From the NCBI GenBank assembly GCA_964597685.1, contig CAZQZC010000092.1, forward strand, positions 1 through 10,070: a stretch of 10,070 bases of DNA, given 5' to 3'. The notes under the pieces are model-generated. The model worked only from the letters and a program-made list of their open reading frames with translations, did not search any database and was not told where the DNA came from. Below, piece by piece: positions 1 through 6,466 of the stretch. The position numbers and the translations under genes were made by a program. Numbering within the stretch: position 1 is the stretch's first letter; each line of letters opens with the position of its first letter. The stretch is from JBCBTJ01 sp964597685 (GTDB lineage: Bacteria; Pseudomonadota; Alphaproteobacteria; Caulobacterales; Hyphomonadaceae).

Positions 1-58
1 CGAACCTGCGACCTACAGATTAGGAATCTGTTGCTCTATCCTGCTGAGCTACGGGACC
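1..58 (-). tRNA. tRNA-Arg (anticodon CCT), 3' end cut by window edge
   Basis: Read on the minus strand, the 5' end at 58 gives a 7-base acceptor strand (GGTCCCG), then TAGCTCAG as the start of the D arm. The anticodon stem ACAGA/TCTGT encloses the 7-base loop TTCCTAA, with anticodon CCT at 24-22. The T arm begins with GGTTCG at the window edge. About 19 bases are missing (rest of the T arm, 3' acceptor strand, CCA region). CCT decodes AGG arginine codons. The gene is transcribed leftward and its promoter must lie around 60-110, overlapping the start of the lipoprotein gene on the other strand. Stem pairing and conserved D-arm bases make the identity firm. Confidence 0.93.
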
Positions 59-80
59 GCTGAAGCGAGGCTTACCGGAA

Positions 81-851
81 TTGCGCGGCGGACTAAAGAC
101 TTTGATCCTGGCCATCGCGGCGGTGGCGGCGCTCGCGGCGTGCGGGCGCGCGTCGCCGCTTGAGTCGCTGACGCCGGGCGAGCGCGGGCGCGTTGTCCGG
201 ATCATCGACGGGGATTCCCTGGCGCTTGAGACGGGTTTGACGGTCCGGTTGGTCAGCCTCGAATCCCCCTCGCGCGCCTATGGGGACCGCAGCGCAGACC
301 CCTATTCGGAAGAGGCGGCGCGGCTCCTGGAGGATTTGGCGCTCGGCCGGGAGGTTCGATTATTCTATCCCGGCCTGACCCGCGACCGTTATGACCGCGC
401 GCTCGCCCATGTCGAAACAATTGACGCGCTGGGGCCGGATTATTGGCTGAACTTGGAGATGGCCCGTCGCGGCGGCGGCCGCGTTCGCATTTATCCGGAT
501 ACGGCGACGCTCGGCGAACACCTCATCGCGGCGGAGAACGCAGCGCGTTCCGAAGACCTTGGACTTTGGCGGACAGGCTCTTTCGACATTCCTGCGGCCG
601 CCAATGTTCCGACGGATGCGCGCGGGTTCCTGATCGTCTCAGCCGACATCGAAGGCCGCATCGGACGGCCGCCGCCCGGCGCGTCCTGCACGCTGAAGCT
701 GTCCGACGCATCGCTTTTGGTGGACGTTGAGACCCGCGCCGTAGGGGTTTGCAGGATGACGGGCGCCGTCCGATTGCGCGGCTATGTCCGCGACGGTCGG
801 ATGAACCTCGCGCACGCCCTCAATGCAGAGCGCCTGGATCCCGACACTTAG
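81..851 (+). CDS. Lipoprotein with thermonuclease (SNase-like) fold
   Basis: This 256-residue protein has a short N-terminal signal ending in a lipobox, L18-A-A-C21, so it is probably lipidated at Cys21 and anchored in the cell envelope. Residues about 36-164 match the staphylococcal nuclease (OB-fold) family: D43-G-D45 (metal site), R56 in a VRL strand, R106 in RYDRALA, and a terminal GLWR. The family pattern after R35 is usually D-x-P-E; here it reads E61-S-P-S64, so the position of the catalytic general base (Glu43 in the staphylococcal enzyme) is Ser. Nuclease activity is therefore uncertain. Residues 175-256 are an extra C-terminal region with two cysteines (203, 224) that I do not recognise. 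The start is a TTG; GCGAGG at 65-70 is a suitable ribosome site, and later starts would lose the basic signal N-terminus. The stop overlaps the rpoH stop. Confidence 0.8.
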   Translation: MRGGLKTLILAIAAVAALAACGRASPLESLTPGERGRVVRIIDGDSLALETGLTVRLVSLESPSRAYGDRSADPYSEEAARLLEDLALGREVRLFYPGLTRDRYDRALAHVETIDALGPDYWLNLEMARRGGGRVRIYPDTATLGEHLIAAENAARSEDLGLWRTGSFDIPAAANVPTDARGFLIVSADIEGRIGRPPPGASCTLKLSDASLLVDVETRAVGVCRMTGAVRLRGYVRDGRMNLAHALNAERLDPDT

Positions 852-863
852 GCCGTCGGAATC
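837..863. terminator. Hairpin over overlapping convergent stop codons
   Basis: The arms 837-845 (GATCCCGAC) and 855-863 (GTCGGAATC) pair over 9 positions with one mismatch. In minus-strand RNA (rpoH side) the mismatch becomes a U-G wobble, giving a full stem. The 9-base loop holds both stop codons: TAG of the lipoprotein gene and TAA of rpoH. There is no T-run on either side, so intrinsic termination is uncertain. An mRNA 3' end stabiliser is an alternative. Confidence 0.4.
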
Positions 864-1735
864 AGTCCCGCGAGGTCGCGATCGCCCACAATATCTTCGA
901 GAGCTTTCCGCAGCTTGCCGAGGGCCTGATGTTCGATCTGACGGACCCGCTCCTTCGAGATGCCGAGCTGATCGCCCAGCGTCTCCAACGTCACCGTCTC
1001 TTCCGAAAGGCGCCGCTGGCGGATGATCAGCATCTCACGCTCGTTCAAGGCCGCGAGGGCTCTGGAGATCCACTCGGCGCGGCGCGCATTGTCGCGTTTC
1101 TCCATGCACAATTCGTCGGGAGTCGCAGATTCATCTTCGAGAAGGTCCTGCCATTCCGCGTCGCCGTCGACGGCGAGCGGCGCGTTCAGAGACCGGTCGG
1201 CGGCCGACAGGCGCGCGGCCATCGTATCGACATCTCGCTCCCCAACGCCCAGGTGGGTGGCGATCCAGGCCCGGTTTTCGGGCGTCATCGTCGCGTCGCC
1301 CGTATCGTCGATCAGCGCGCGCAGGCGGCGCAAATTGAAGAACAGAGATTTTTGAGCCGCCGTCGTGCCGGTGCGCACAATGGACCAATTACGGAGCACG
1401 AAATCTTGAATGGAGGATCGGATCCACCAGGACGCATAGGTCGAAAAGCGCACTTCGCGCGACGGTTCAAAACGAGCCGCGGCCTGCATCAGGCCGACAT
1501 TGCCCTCTTGAACCAAATCCGACATCGGCAGGCCGTAATGGCGGAACTTCGCCGCCATGGAGATTACGAGCCGGACATAGGCGGTTGTCAGTTCGTGGAG
1601 GGCGCGCTCATCGTTCTGGTCACGCCAACGGCGCGCGAGGTCAAGCTCGCGCCCCTGCTCGAGCAGCGGCGCTTTCATCGCATTTTTAACGAACCGCCGA
1701 TCCGCCGGACCGTTTGTCCACGCCGCAGTCGCCAT
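848..1735 (-). CDS. rpoH: RNA polymerase sigma-32 (heat-shock) factor
   Basis: A 295-residue sigma-70 family protein that directs RNA polymerase to heat-shock or stress promoters. Region 2 spans about residues 48-118 (DLVQEGNVGLM at 73-83, then RFSTYASWWIR at 96-106 and the following IQDFVLRNW). The RpoH box, QKSLFFNLR, is at 128-136 and is diagnostic of sigma-32. Region 4.2 with the DNA-binding helix-turn-helix is at about 249-279 (LGISKERVRQIE). Length matches the family (E. coli 284). The ATG at 1735 has a strong GGGAGG ribosome site at 1741-1746. Alphaproteobacteria often carry two RpoH paralogues; I cannot say which one this is. It lies 84 bases downstream of cdnL on the same strand. I see no clear promoter or terminator in the gap, so read-through from cdnL is likely. 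Its TAA overlaps the TAG of the convergent lipoprotein gene. Confidence 0.95.
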   Translation of the reverse strand: MATAAWTNGPADRRFVKNAMKAPLLEQGRELDLARRWRDQNDERALHELTTAYVRLVISMAAKFRHYGLPMSDLVQEGNVGLMQAAARFEPSREVRFSTYASWWIRSSIQDFVLRNWSIVRTGTTAAQKSLFFNLRRLRALIDDTGDATMTPENRAWIATHLGVGERDVDTMAARLSAADRSLNAPLAVDGDAEWQDLLEDESATPDELCMEKRDNARRAEWISRALAALNEREMLIIRQRRLSEETVTLETLGDQLGISKERVRQIEHQALGKLRKALEDIVGDRDLAGLIPTA

Positions 1736-1819
1736 GCCAACCTCCCATTGCGTTGATTATTGTTTCATCAGCGCTTACGGGCGGAGGCGGCGATTGGATC
1801 ACCTCAAACCGCAGAAGGA

Positions 1820-2347
1820 TCAGGCGGCGGCTTTTTTCTTAGCCAGCGATTGGGACAAACGCTCCATCGCCGCGTCGCGGTCGATCTTCTCAACCGCGGC
1901 CAGTTCGCGGGCCATGCGGTCAAGCGCGCTCTCGTAAAGCTGACGTTCGGAATAGGATTGCTCGGGCTGGTCGTCGCCGCGGTGAAGGTCGCGAACAACT
2001 TCTGCGATCGAAATCAGGTCGCCCGAATTGATCTTGGCTTCATATTCCTGCGCGCGGCGCGACCACATGGTCCGCTTGATGCGCGCCCGCCCGCCGAGCG
2101 TTTTCAGAGCGTCGTCGACGAGCTTCGTTCCCGCCAAGGCGCGCATGCCGGACGCTTGGGCGCGATTTGTGGGCACGCGCAAGATCATTTTGTCCTGATC
2201 GAACGAGACGACGTAAACTTCCAGGTCCATCCCCGCCACGGTTTGCTTCTCGACGCCGGTGACGGTGCCGACCCCATGGGCGGGGTAAACAACGTTCTGC
2301 CCGACTTCGAATCTTGAGGCGGCTTTGTCGCTGGATTTTTTTGTCAT
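1820..2347 (-). CDS. cdnL: CarD/CdnL-type RNA polymerase-binding regulator
   Basis: A 175-residue CdnL protein. This family binds the RNA polymerase beta subunit through an N-terminal Tudor-like domain and stabilises open complexes at housekeeping promoters through a C-terminal helical domain. Residues 13-65 form the polymerase-interacting domain (VVYPAHGVGTV at 19-29). About 75-165 form the helical domain, with RTMWSRRAQEYEAKI at 92-106 including the conserved Trp95 that contacts promoter DNA. The C-terminus ends in KKKAAA. In Caulobacter the CdnL terminal alanines act as a ClpXP degron, so the same control is plausible here. I chose the ATG at 2347 over an in-frame GTG at 2362 because the AAAGGA ribosome site lies between them. 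The gene has its own predicted promoter and a folded leader. Confidence 0.95.
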   Translation of the reverse strand: MTKKSSDKAASRFEVGQNVVYPAHGVGTVTGVEKQTVAGMDLEVYVVSFDQDKMILRVPTNRAQASGMRALAGTKLVDDALKTLGGRARIKRTMWSRRAQEYEAKINSGDLISIAEVVRDLHRGDDQPEQSYSERQLYESALDRMARELAAVEKIDRDAAMERLSQSLAKKKAAA

Positions 2348-2353
2348 CCCGGG

Positions 2354-2360
2354 TCCTTTC
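2354..2360 (-). promoter_or_regulatory. Ribosome binding site that sets the cdnL start
   Basis: On the minus strand GAAAGGA ends 6 bases before the ATG at 2347. It would be inside the reading frame if the upstream GTG at 2362 were used, which argues for the ATG. Confidence 0.75.
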
Positions 2361-2370
2361 ACTACGCAAA

Positions 2371-2423
2371 GACGTCCGGTCCGGTTGGCTGCGTTTGTCG
2401 CAGCTGACGCGTGACAGGACGTC
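2371..2423 (-). promoter_or_regulatory. Structured 5' leader of cdnL (nested inverted repeats)
   Basis: An outer 7-base stem (GACGTCC at 2371-2377 with GGACGTC at 2417-2423) encloses an inner 6-base stem (GCTGCG at 2388-2393 with CGCAGC at 2399-2404; loop TTTGT on the plus strand). It lies between the predicted -10 box and the ribosome site, so it would be transcribed as a leader hairpin about 10-60 bases upstream of the translated region. The pairing is visible directly. A regulatory role (mRNA stability, translation control, or a dyad operator in DNA) is inference. Confidence 0.5.
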
Positions 2424-2445
2424 TGACTTGGGTCTGAAGCATTTA

Positions 2446-2474
2446 TTAATACACGAAAAACGAGCGTGAAGCAA
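2446..2474 (-). promoter_or_regulatory. Predicted sigma-70 promoter for cdnL
   Basis: On the minus strand TTGCTT (2474-2469) and TATTAA (2451-2446) are separated by exactly 17 bases, in an AT-rich patch that stands out from the GC-rich surroundings. The start of transcription would be near 2439, giving a leader of about 90 bases. This separates cdnL(-rpoH) from the upstream fdxA gene. Confidence 0.6.
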
Positions 2475-2502
2475 CGTGCCGCTTCTTAGAATTGAGTGGC
2501 GG

Positions 2503-2844
2503 CTAGTCGCCGTCGCCGGGGTTCGCGCTGAAATATTGCTCCAGCTTGCCCGAAATCTTGGCAAACTCCTCGCGATCCGCGGGCGGCTCCTTCATCCGCG
2601 TGATGTTCGGCCAAGTCTTCGAATAGTCGGTGTTGAGCTTCAACCATTTCCCGTCGGCGTCGTCTTCGGTGTCCGGCTTGATCGCCTCCACAGGACATTC
2701 CGGTTCACACACGCCGCAATCGATACATTCGTCGGGATGAATCACCAGCATGTTCTCGCCTTCGTAGAAGCAGTCTACGGGGCACACCTCAACGCAATCC
2801 ATGTATTTGCAGCGAATGCAGGCGTCCATCACGATGTAGGTCAT
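2503..2844 (-). CDS. fdxA: 7Fe ferredoxin FdxA ([3Fe-4S] + [4Fe-4S])
   Basis: A 113-residue cytoplasmic electron carrier of the Azotobacter ferredoxin I type. Cysteines 9, 17 and 50 match the ligands of the [3Fe-4S] cluster, and 21, 40, 43 and 46 those of the [4Fe-4S] cluster; Cys12 and Cys25 correspond to the two extra cysteines of that family. The DECIDCGVCEPECPVEAI block (38-55) is typical. The tail (about 60-113) is the usual acidic extension. I use the ATG at 2844 because the family starts MTY-V at this point; an open frame runs further upstream but is not conserved-looking. The ribosome site is weak (GAGAAAGA only). It lies 61 bases after the TerB-like gene on the same strand. A gene for this ferredoxin close to cdnL is a familiar alphaproteobacterial arrangement. 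The redox partner is not evident here. Confidence 0.95.
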   Translation of the reverse strand: MTYIVMDACIRCKYMDCVEVCPVDCFYEGENMLVIHPDECIDCGVCEPECPVEAIKPDTEDDADGKWLKLNTDYSKTWPNITRMKEPPADREEFAKISGKLEQYFSANPGDGD

Positions 2845-2905
2845 TGCAGAACGGGTCTTTCTCAGTCTTCCGGCGATGGCGAAATGGCTGCGGCGGGCCG
2901 CAATG

Positions 2906-3352
2906 TCAATCGGAGGCGTGGCGCGCCTCCGCCCGTTGACGCGCTCCGGCCCGTCGAACGTCCTCCACATGCAGCAAGGACGCCACATGCCGGATGAACG
3001 CGTCCTCAAAGACGCAGCGCTCTCCGTCGGCCAGGGCGATGTAATACAATCCCTCGATCACCTTGTCCCTTTGGACTTCGGGCAGCAGCTTGACCTGCGA
3101 CGTAAACCGGTAGGCGTCGATGGCCTCTTCCGCCGCCGCCTCGCCGGCCTCCATCACCGTCCGCGCCTGGTCCTGATCCAGATCGAACGCGTCCATCAGA
3201 ATGACCAAGACGCGTTCGCCTTCGATGTCGGCGTAGATCCCATCCGTCAAAGCCGCCTCGGCGAACAGCGCCGCGGCGGCGACCTGTGGGTCAATCTGGG
3301 TTTTGAGCGGCGCGGGCCGCGATCCAAACAAACGCTTCAGCATTTCGAACAT
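2906..3352 (-). CDS. TerB-like (tellurite resistance TerB family) protein
   Basis: A 148-residue, mostly helical, acidic protein without signal peptide or membrane segment. The N-terminus MFEMLKRLFG is followed by a TerB-like helical domain from about residue 20 to 132, with the family hallmarks: an early acidic helix (AALFAEAALTDG), a repeated LADGE-type turn (ALADGERCVFEDAF, 106-119) and a terminal HVASLLHV helix. TerB-family proteins include stress-linked metal-binding proteins, but for stand-alone alphaproteobacterial members the role is not known. Its ATG directly follows the TGA of the S4 gene, so translation is probably coupled; GGAG within the end of the S4 gene can serve as ribosome site. 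It sits between the RNA-binding genes and fdxA. The domain call is fairly safe, the function is not. Confidence 0.8.
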   Translation of the reverse strand: MFEMLKRLFGSRPAPLKTQIDPQVAAAALFAEAALTDGIYADIEGERVLVILMDAFDLDQDQARTVMEAGEAAAEEAIDAYRFTSQVKLLPEVQRDKVIEGLYYIALADGERCVFEDAFIRHVASLLHVEDVRRAGARQRAEARHASD

Positions 3353-3643
3353 TCACCCGTCTCCGCCGAGCTCGCGATAAAGGCCTTTGGCTTCCGTCGG
3401 CGGGCCGCGGCGATCGCCCAGCGCAACAATCTCTACAGATTGGATACGTCTCCCCAAGGAAAAGGTCAAAATATCGCCCTGCGCGACGGAAGCTCCCGGT
3501 TTGTCGGTCCGCCGCACCAGCCCCGTTCGGTCGATCCGCACGCCCCGCTTTTGGATCGCCTCCGCCGCCCGGGACCGGGTTTTGAAGAATCTCGCCCGCC
3601 ACAACCACGCGTCGAGTCGGGCGCTGTCGATTTGGTCGGTCAA
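3353..3643 (-). CDS. S4-domain RNA-binding protein (HslR/Hsp15-like)
   Basis: A 96-residue protein with an S4 RNA-binding domain at about residues 9-56 (RLDAWLWRARFFKTRS, then AAEAIQKRGVRID). This is the pattern of Hsp15/HslR, which in E. coli binds free 50S subunits carrying stalled nascent chains. The protein is shorter than E. coli Hsp15 (133 residues), lacking much of the basic C-terminal extension. The start is a TTG whose last two bases belong to the TGA of the helicase gene (4-base overlap 3640-3643), a typical sign of translational coupling. No ATG or GTG lies nearby that would keep the RLD-WLW start of the domain. The gene abuts the TerB-like gene downstream. An rRNA or ribosome-rescue role is likely by family, not shown here. 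Confidence 0.9.
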   Translation of the reverse strand: MTDQIDSARLDAWLWRARFFKTRSRAAEAIQKRGVRIDRTGLVRRTDKPGASVAQGDILTFSLGRRIQSVEIVALGDRRGPPTEAKGLYRELGGDG

Positions 3644-6309
3644 GAAGCGCTGTCCGGCGATGGATCGTCAGAGGTCGCCCCGGCGGGTTCGGCTGCGGGT
3701 TTCGGTTTGCGGCGTTTCGGCTTGCGTTTCTTTGGCGGCGGGGTTTCGACGAGCGTCGCCAGCGCCGCGAAGGGACTTGTGGCCAACGCCTCCGGCGCGG
3801 GTCGGCTCGATCGCTGTGGTGCGGGCCGCGCCGGGCGCCGCTTTGCATCGTCCTTCGCCCGATGTTGTTTCGACGGCCTCTCAGGTTTCGCCTGCGGACG
3901 GGCTTTCGCGGAGTATCGCCACAGGGTCGGTTCGTTGGTCTCGGGATCGCGTTCGGCCGGCGCCAGGCCGAAGCCTTTCAGCACCGCTGGAAACTCAGCG
4001 CCCGGGCACGAGATGATCGAGGCGAGATCGGCGGCGACGGGGAATGCGTTTGCGCCTGTCTCGGTTCGCCGCTTCTGCAGCTCCCACGCAAGCCGTTCGG
4101 CAAGATCCGCGCGCACCGCTCGGGCCCCAAACCGCAGATAACCGTTCGCCGCGAGCGCGGTGTCCGACCAAGACCCGTCGAGCGGAAACGAGCCCGCCCC
4201 CGTCGGCGCAACTTGGCACGTCTCACCGTCGAACGCGGTGCGCAGAATGGCGATGTGGCGCTGGGCGGCGGGTTTTTGCGCATCGGGAATGTGGGCGCAG
4301 GCGCGGCCAGCGCGAACACCGCGCGCCTTCAAGGCCTCGCGTTGCTCCTTGCTGAGGCGGGTGTCGTGTTCGTCCTGGCGCAAATCGATCGCCGCGCCGC
4401 TCTCCACAAGGCGGAACGCCAGGCCGCGCGCAGGTCCGTCGAGGTCCGACACGCCGTCGGCCTTGAGCGCGGCGAGGGGCGGGAGCAATCTCGCGGTTTC
4501 AGCGCTCGCCCAATCCTCGATCCGGGTTCGAGCCCGTTCAAGCGCATCGGGACGGGCGCCGTCGCCGCCCAGAAGTTCGACCTTGGGCGACAACCAATGC
4601 GGCCCCTTGGCGAGGTGGGCGACCGGATCGCCGTCGAATGAGACCCGCCCGCGATCGTCCAAGCCGAACGCAGCCGGCAGCGCCGTGGCGATGTCCGCGA
4701 GGCGGCGTTCGAGAATCGGCCGAACGGCCGCGCTTGCGGCGTTGCGAACCGCTCGGCCCTCCAGCGTCTTCGCCGTCGAATCCGGTTCGAACGTCAAGCC
4801 GTTGAGCCGCCCGACGACATGCCCCTCGACGCTGACCTCGCCAGCCGGCGTGATGTCGGTGACGAGCGCGTCCTCCTTCTTGAGGCTTGCAAGGAGCGCG
4901 GTGGTGCGTCGATCGACAAAGCGCGCCGTGAGCGCGCCGTGCAGGGCGTCGGACAATTTGTCCTCAATGGCGCGGGTCCGGTCGCGCCATGTGTCGGGAT
5001 CGGCCAGCCAATCGTCGCGATAAGCGGCGTAGGTCCAAGTTCGGATCTCCGCCAATCTTTGTTGCAGCGCGCCGATATCCCCCTCGCACACATCCAACGC
5101 GCCAACCCGGTCGGCCATCCAGGAATCGGGCAGCCGGGCGTCGGGGTCTGCGATCTTTTCGGCGAGACCGCGCACCAAGGCGAAATGCCCGTCATGGCCG
5201 GCTTTGCGAAAATCAGGCAGGCGGCAAAGGTCCCACAATCGGCGAACACGCGGCTCGCCGGAATAATCCGGCCCGATCAGGGAATCCTCGGTCAGGCGCC
5301 GCAGCACCCATTCGTCCAGCGCGTCCGGGTTTTGGCGCAGAGCCGTATTCGGCGCCGGCGCCGCGAGGCTCGCGGTCAAGGCGCCGACGCTTGCGAGGTC
5401 CAGGTCGCTGTTGCGCCATTCCAGCTGACCGACATCGTCAAAATCGTGCGCTTCGATCCGCTTGACGATGTCCTCCTCGAAGGCCGGGCAATCGCCCGTT
5501 TCGCCAAAGGTCCCATCCTGTGTGTGGCGCCCGGCGCGGCCAGCGATCTGGGCGAGTTCGCCAGCGCTCAGCCGCCGCCGGCGCCGCCCGTCCCATTTCG
5601 ACCGCCCCGCGAAGGCGACATGGTCCACATCGAGGTTCAATCCCATCCCGATCGCATCGGTGGCGACCAGATAATCCACCTCGCCGGCCTGGTAGAGCGC
5701 GACCTGGGCGTTGCGCGTCCGCGGGCTTAACGCGCCCATGACCACGGCGGCCCCGCCCTTCTGCCGACGCAGCAATTCGGCGATCGCATAGACCTCTTCA
5801 GCCGAAAACGCGACGATCGCCGTGCGCTTCGGCAGCTTGGTGATCTTCGCCGGACCGGCGTAAGCAAGGGTTGAGAACCGGGTGCGGATGTCGGTCTCGG
5901 CTTCAACGCCGACGTCTCCCAGCACGGCGCGCATCGTCTCCGCGCCCAGGAGCAGCGTCTCGCCGCGCCCGCGCGCTTTGAGGATCCGATCCGTGAACAC
6001 GTGGCCGCGGTCTGGATCTTCGGCGAGCTGGATCTCGTCAACGGCCATGAAATCCACGCTTTGCCCCAGCGGCATGGATTCCACGGTGCAGACAAAATAG
6101 CGCGCCGTATCCGGCCAGATACGCTCCTCCCCCGTGATCAACGCGGCGGCGCGCTCGCCCTTCGCCGCGACGACGCGGTCATAGACTTCGCGCGCCAGCA
6201 ATCGGAGCGGCAGGCCGATCATGCCCGACGCATGCCCCAGCATGCGTTCGATTGCGTAGTGCGTCTTGCCGGTGTTGGTGGGTCCGAGCACCGCTTTGAG
6301 GTCGGCCAT
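3640..6309 (-). CDS. Suv3-like DExH-box RNA helicase
   Basis: A large superfamily 2 helicase (889 residues from the chosen start), related to mitochondrial SUV3, an ATP-dependent RNA helicase working with RNA decay enzymes. Visible motifs: Walker A GPTNTGKT (9-16), Walker B VDEIQ (90-94), motif III region LLLGAETMR (119-127), motif V ATDAIGMGLNLD (216-227) and motif VI QIAGRAGRH (254-262). A long helicase-associated region follows. The last 88 residues (about 802-889) form a Lys/Arg/Pro/Ala-rich, probably disordered tail containing SPFAALATL. I prefer the ATG at 6309: it has GAGGA 7 bases upstream and places Walker A at residue 9, as in relatives. An ATG at 6378 would add 23 basic residues and has a weaker ribosome site. 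It is first in a coupled unit with the S4 gene. Biological substrate in bacteria is not established. Confidence 0.92.
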   Translation of the reverse strand: MADLKAVLGPTNTGKTHYAIERMLGHASGMIGLPLRLLAREVYDRVVAAKGERAAALITGEERIWPDTARYFVCTVESMPLGQSVDFMAVDEIQLAEDPDRGHVFTDRILKARGRGETLLLGAETMRAVLGDVGVEAETDIRTRFSTLAYAGPAKITKLPKRTAIVAFSAEEVYAIAELLRRQKGGAAVVMGALSPRTRNAQVALYQAGEVDYLVATDAIGMGLNLDVDHVAFAGRSKWDGRRRRRLSAGELAQIAGRAGRHTQDGTFGETGDCPAFEEDIVKRIEAHDFDDVGQLEWRNSDLDLASVGALTASLAAPAPNTALRQNPDALDEWVLRRLTEDSLIGPDYSGEPRVRRLWDLCRLPDFRKAGHDGHFALVRGLAEKIADPDARLPDSWMADRVGALDVCEGDIGALQQRLAEIRTWTYAAYRDDWLADPDTWRDRTRAIEDKLSDALHGALTARFVDRRTTALLASLKKEDALVTDITPAGEVSVEGHVVGRLNGLTFEPDSTAKTLEGRAVRNAASAAVRPILERRLADIATALPAAFGLDDRGRVSFDGDPVAHLAKGPHWLSPKVELLGGDGARPDALERARTRIEDWASAETARLLPPLAALKADGVSDLDGPARGLAFRLVESGAAIDLRQDEHDTRLSKEQREALKARGVRAGRACAHIPDAQKPAAQRHIAILRTAFDGETCQVAPTGAGSFPLDGSWSDTALAANGYLRFGARAVRADLAERLAWELQKRRTETGANAFPVAADLASIISCPGAEFPAVLKGFGLAPAERDPETNEPTLWRYSAKARPQAKPERPSKQHRAKDDAKRRPARPAPQRSSRPAPEALATSPFAALATLVETPPPKKRKPKRRKPKPAAEPAGATSDDPSPDSAS

Positions 6310-6316
6310 GCCGCTG

Positions 6317-6321
6317 TCCTC
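6317..6321 (-). promoter_or_regulatory. Ribosome binding site favouring the inner helicase start
   Basis: GAGGA on the minus strand is 7 bases upstream of the ATG at 6309. The outer ATG at 6378 has no site of this quality. Confidence 0.6.
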
Positions 6322-6403
6322 GTGTCGTTGTGACGTCCGTTTGGCGCGCCGCAGACGCTTGGACAAGTCCAGATCCATGAAATCTCACAAATGAGCCTAA
6401 CCT

Positions 6404-6419
6404 GATCTTGACCAAGATC
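6404..6419. promoter_or_regulatory. Perfect 7-base inverted repeat in divergent promoter region
   Basis: GATCTTG (6404-6410), spacer AC, CAAGATC (6413-6419). It is centred between the leftward helicase gene and the rightward GGDEF gene. It includes TTGACC (6408-6413), which resembles a -35 box for the rightward gene, although I see no good -10 at the proper distance. The form suggests a binding site for a dimeric regulator. The 157 bases between the two chosen starts (6310-6466) also hold a short GC-rich hairpin at 6430-6444 (CGGGC/GCCCG) but no other clear signal. Confidence 0.45.
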
Positions 6420-6466
6420 GGCCATGGTCCGGGCGTGGGGCCCGATGGAACAGGGACAGCTGGACC

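Noticed and set aside
749..1756. Long plus-strand open frame (335 codons) antisense to rpoH
   Set aside because: It mirrors the rpoH coding frame in GC-rich DNA, has low-complexity Arg-rich translation and no recognisable domain.
1736..1819. Heat-shock type promoter in front of rpoH
   Set aside because: I could not find a -35/-10 pair with proper spacing in the 84-base gap.
2362..2362. GTG as an earlier start of cdnL
   Set aside because: The ribosome site GAAAGGA lies downstream of it, and the extra residues are unlike the family N-terminus.
2890..2901. Short GC inverted repeat (GCGGC-GG-GCCGC) between the TerB-like gene and fdxA
   Set aside because: Only five base pairs with a two-base loop in GC-rich DNA and no T-run; expected by chance.
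2876..4141. Plus-strand open frame of 421 codons across fdxA upstream region, TerB-like, S4 and helicase 3' end
   Set aside because: It crosses four well-supported minus-strand features, has no ribosome site and no domain; a result of high GC content.
4160..5730. Two overlapping plus-strand open frames of about 290-300 codons within the helicase gene
   Set aside because: Shadows of the helicase frame with Arg/Ser/Ala-rich translations; the helicase motifs prove the minus-strand reading.
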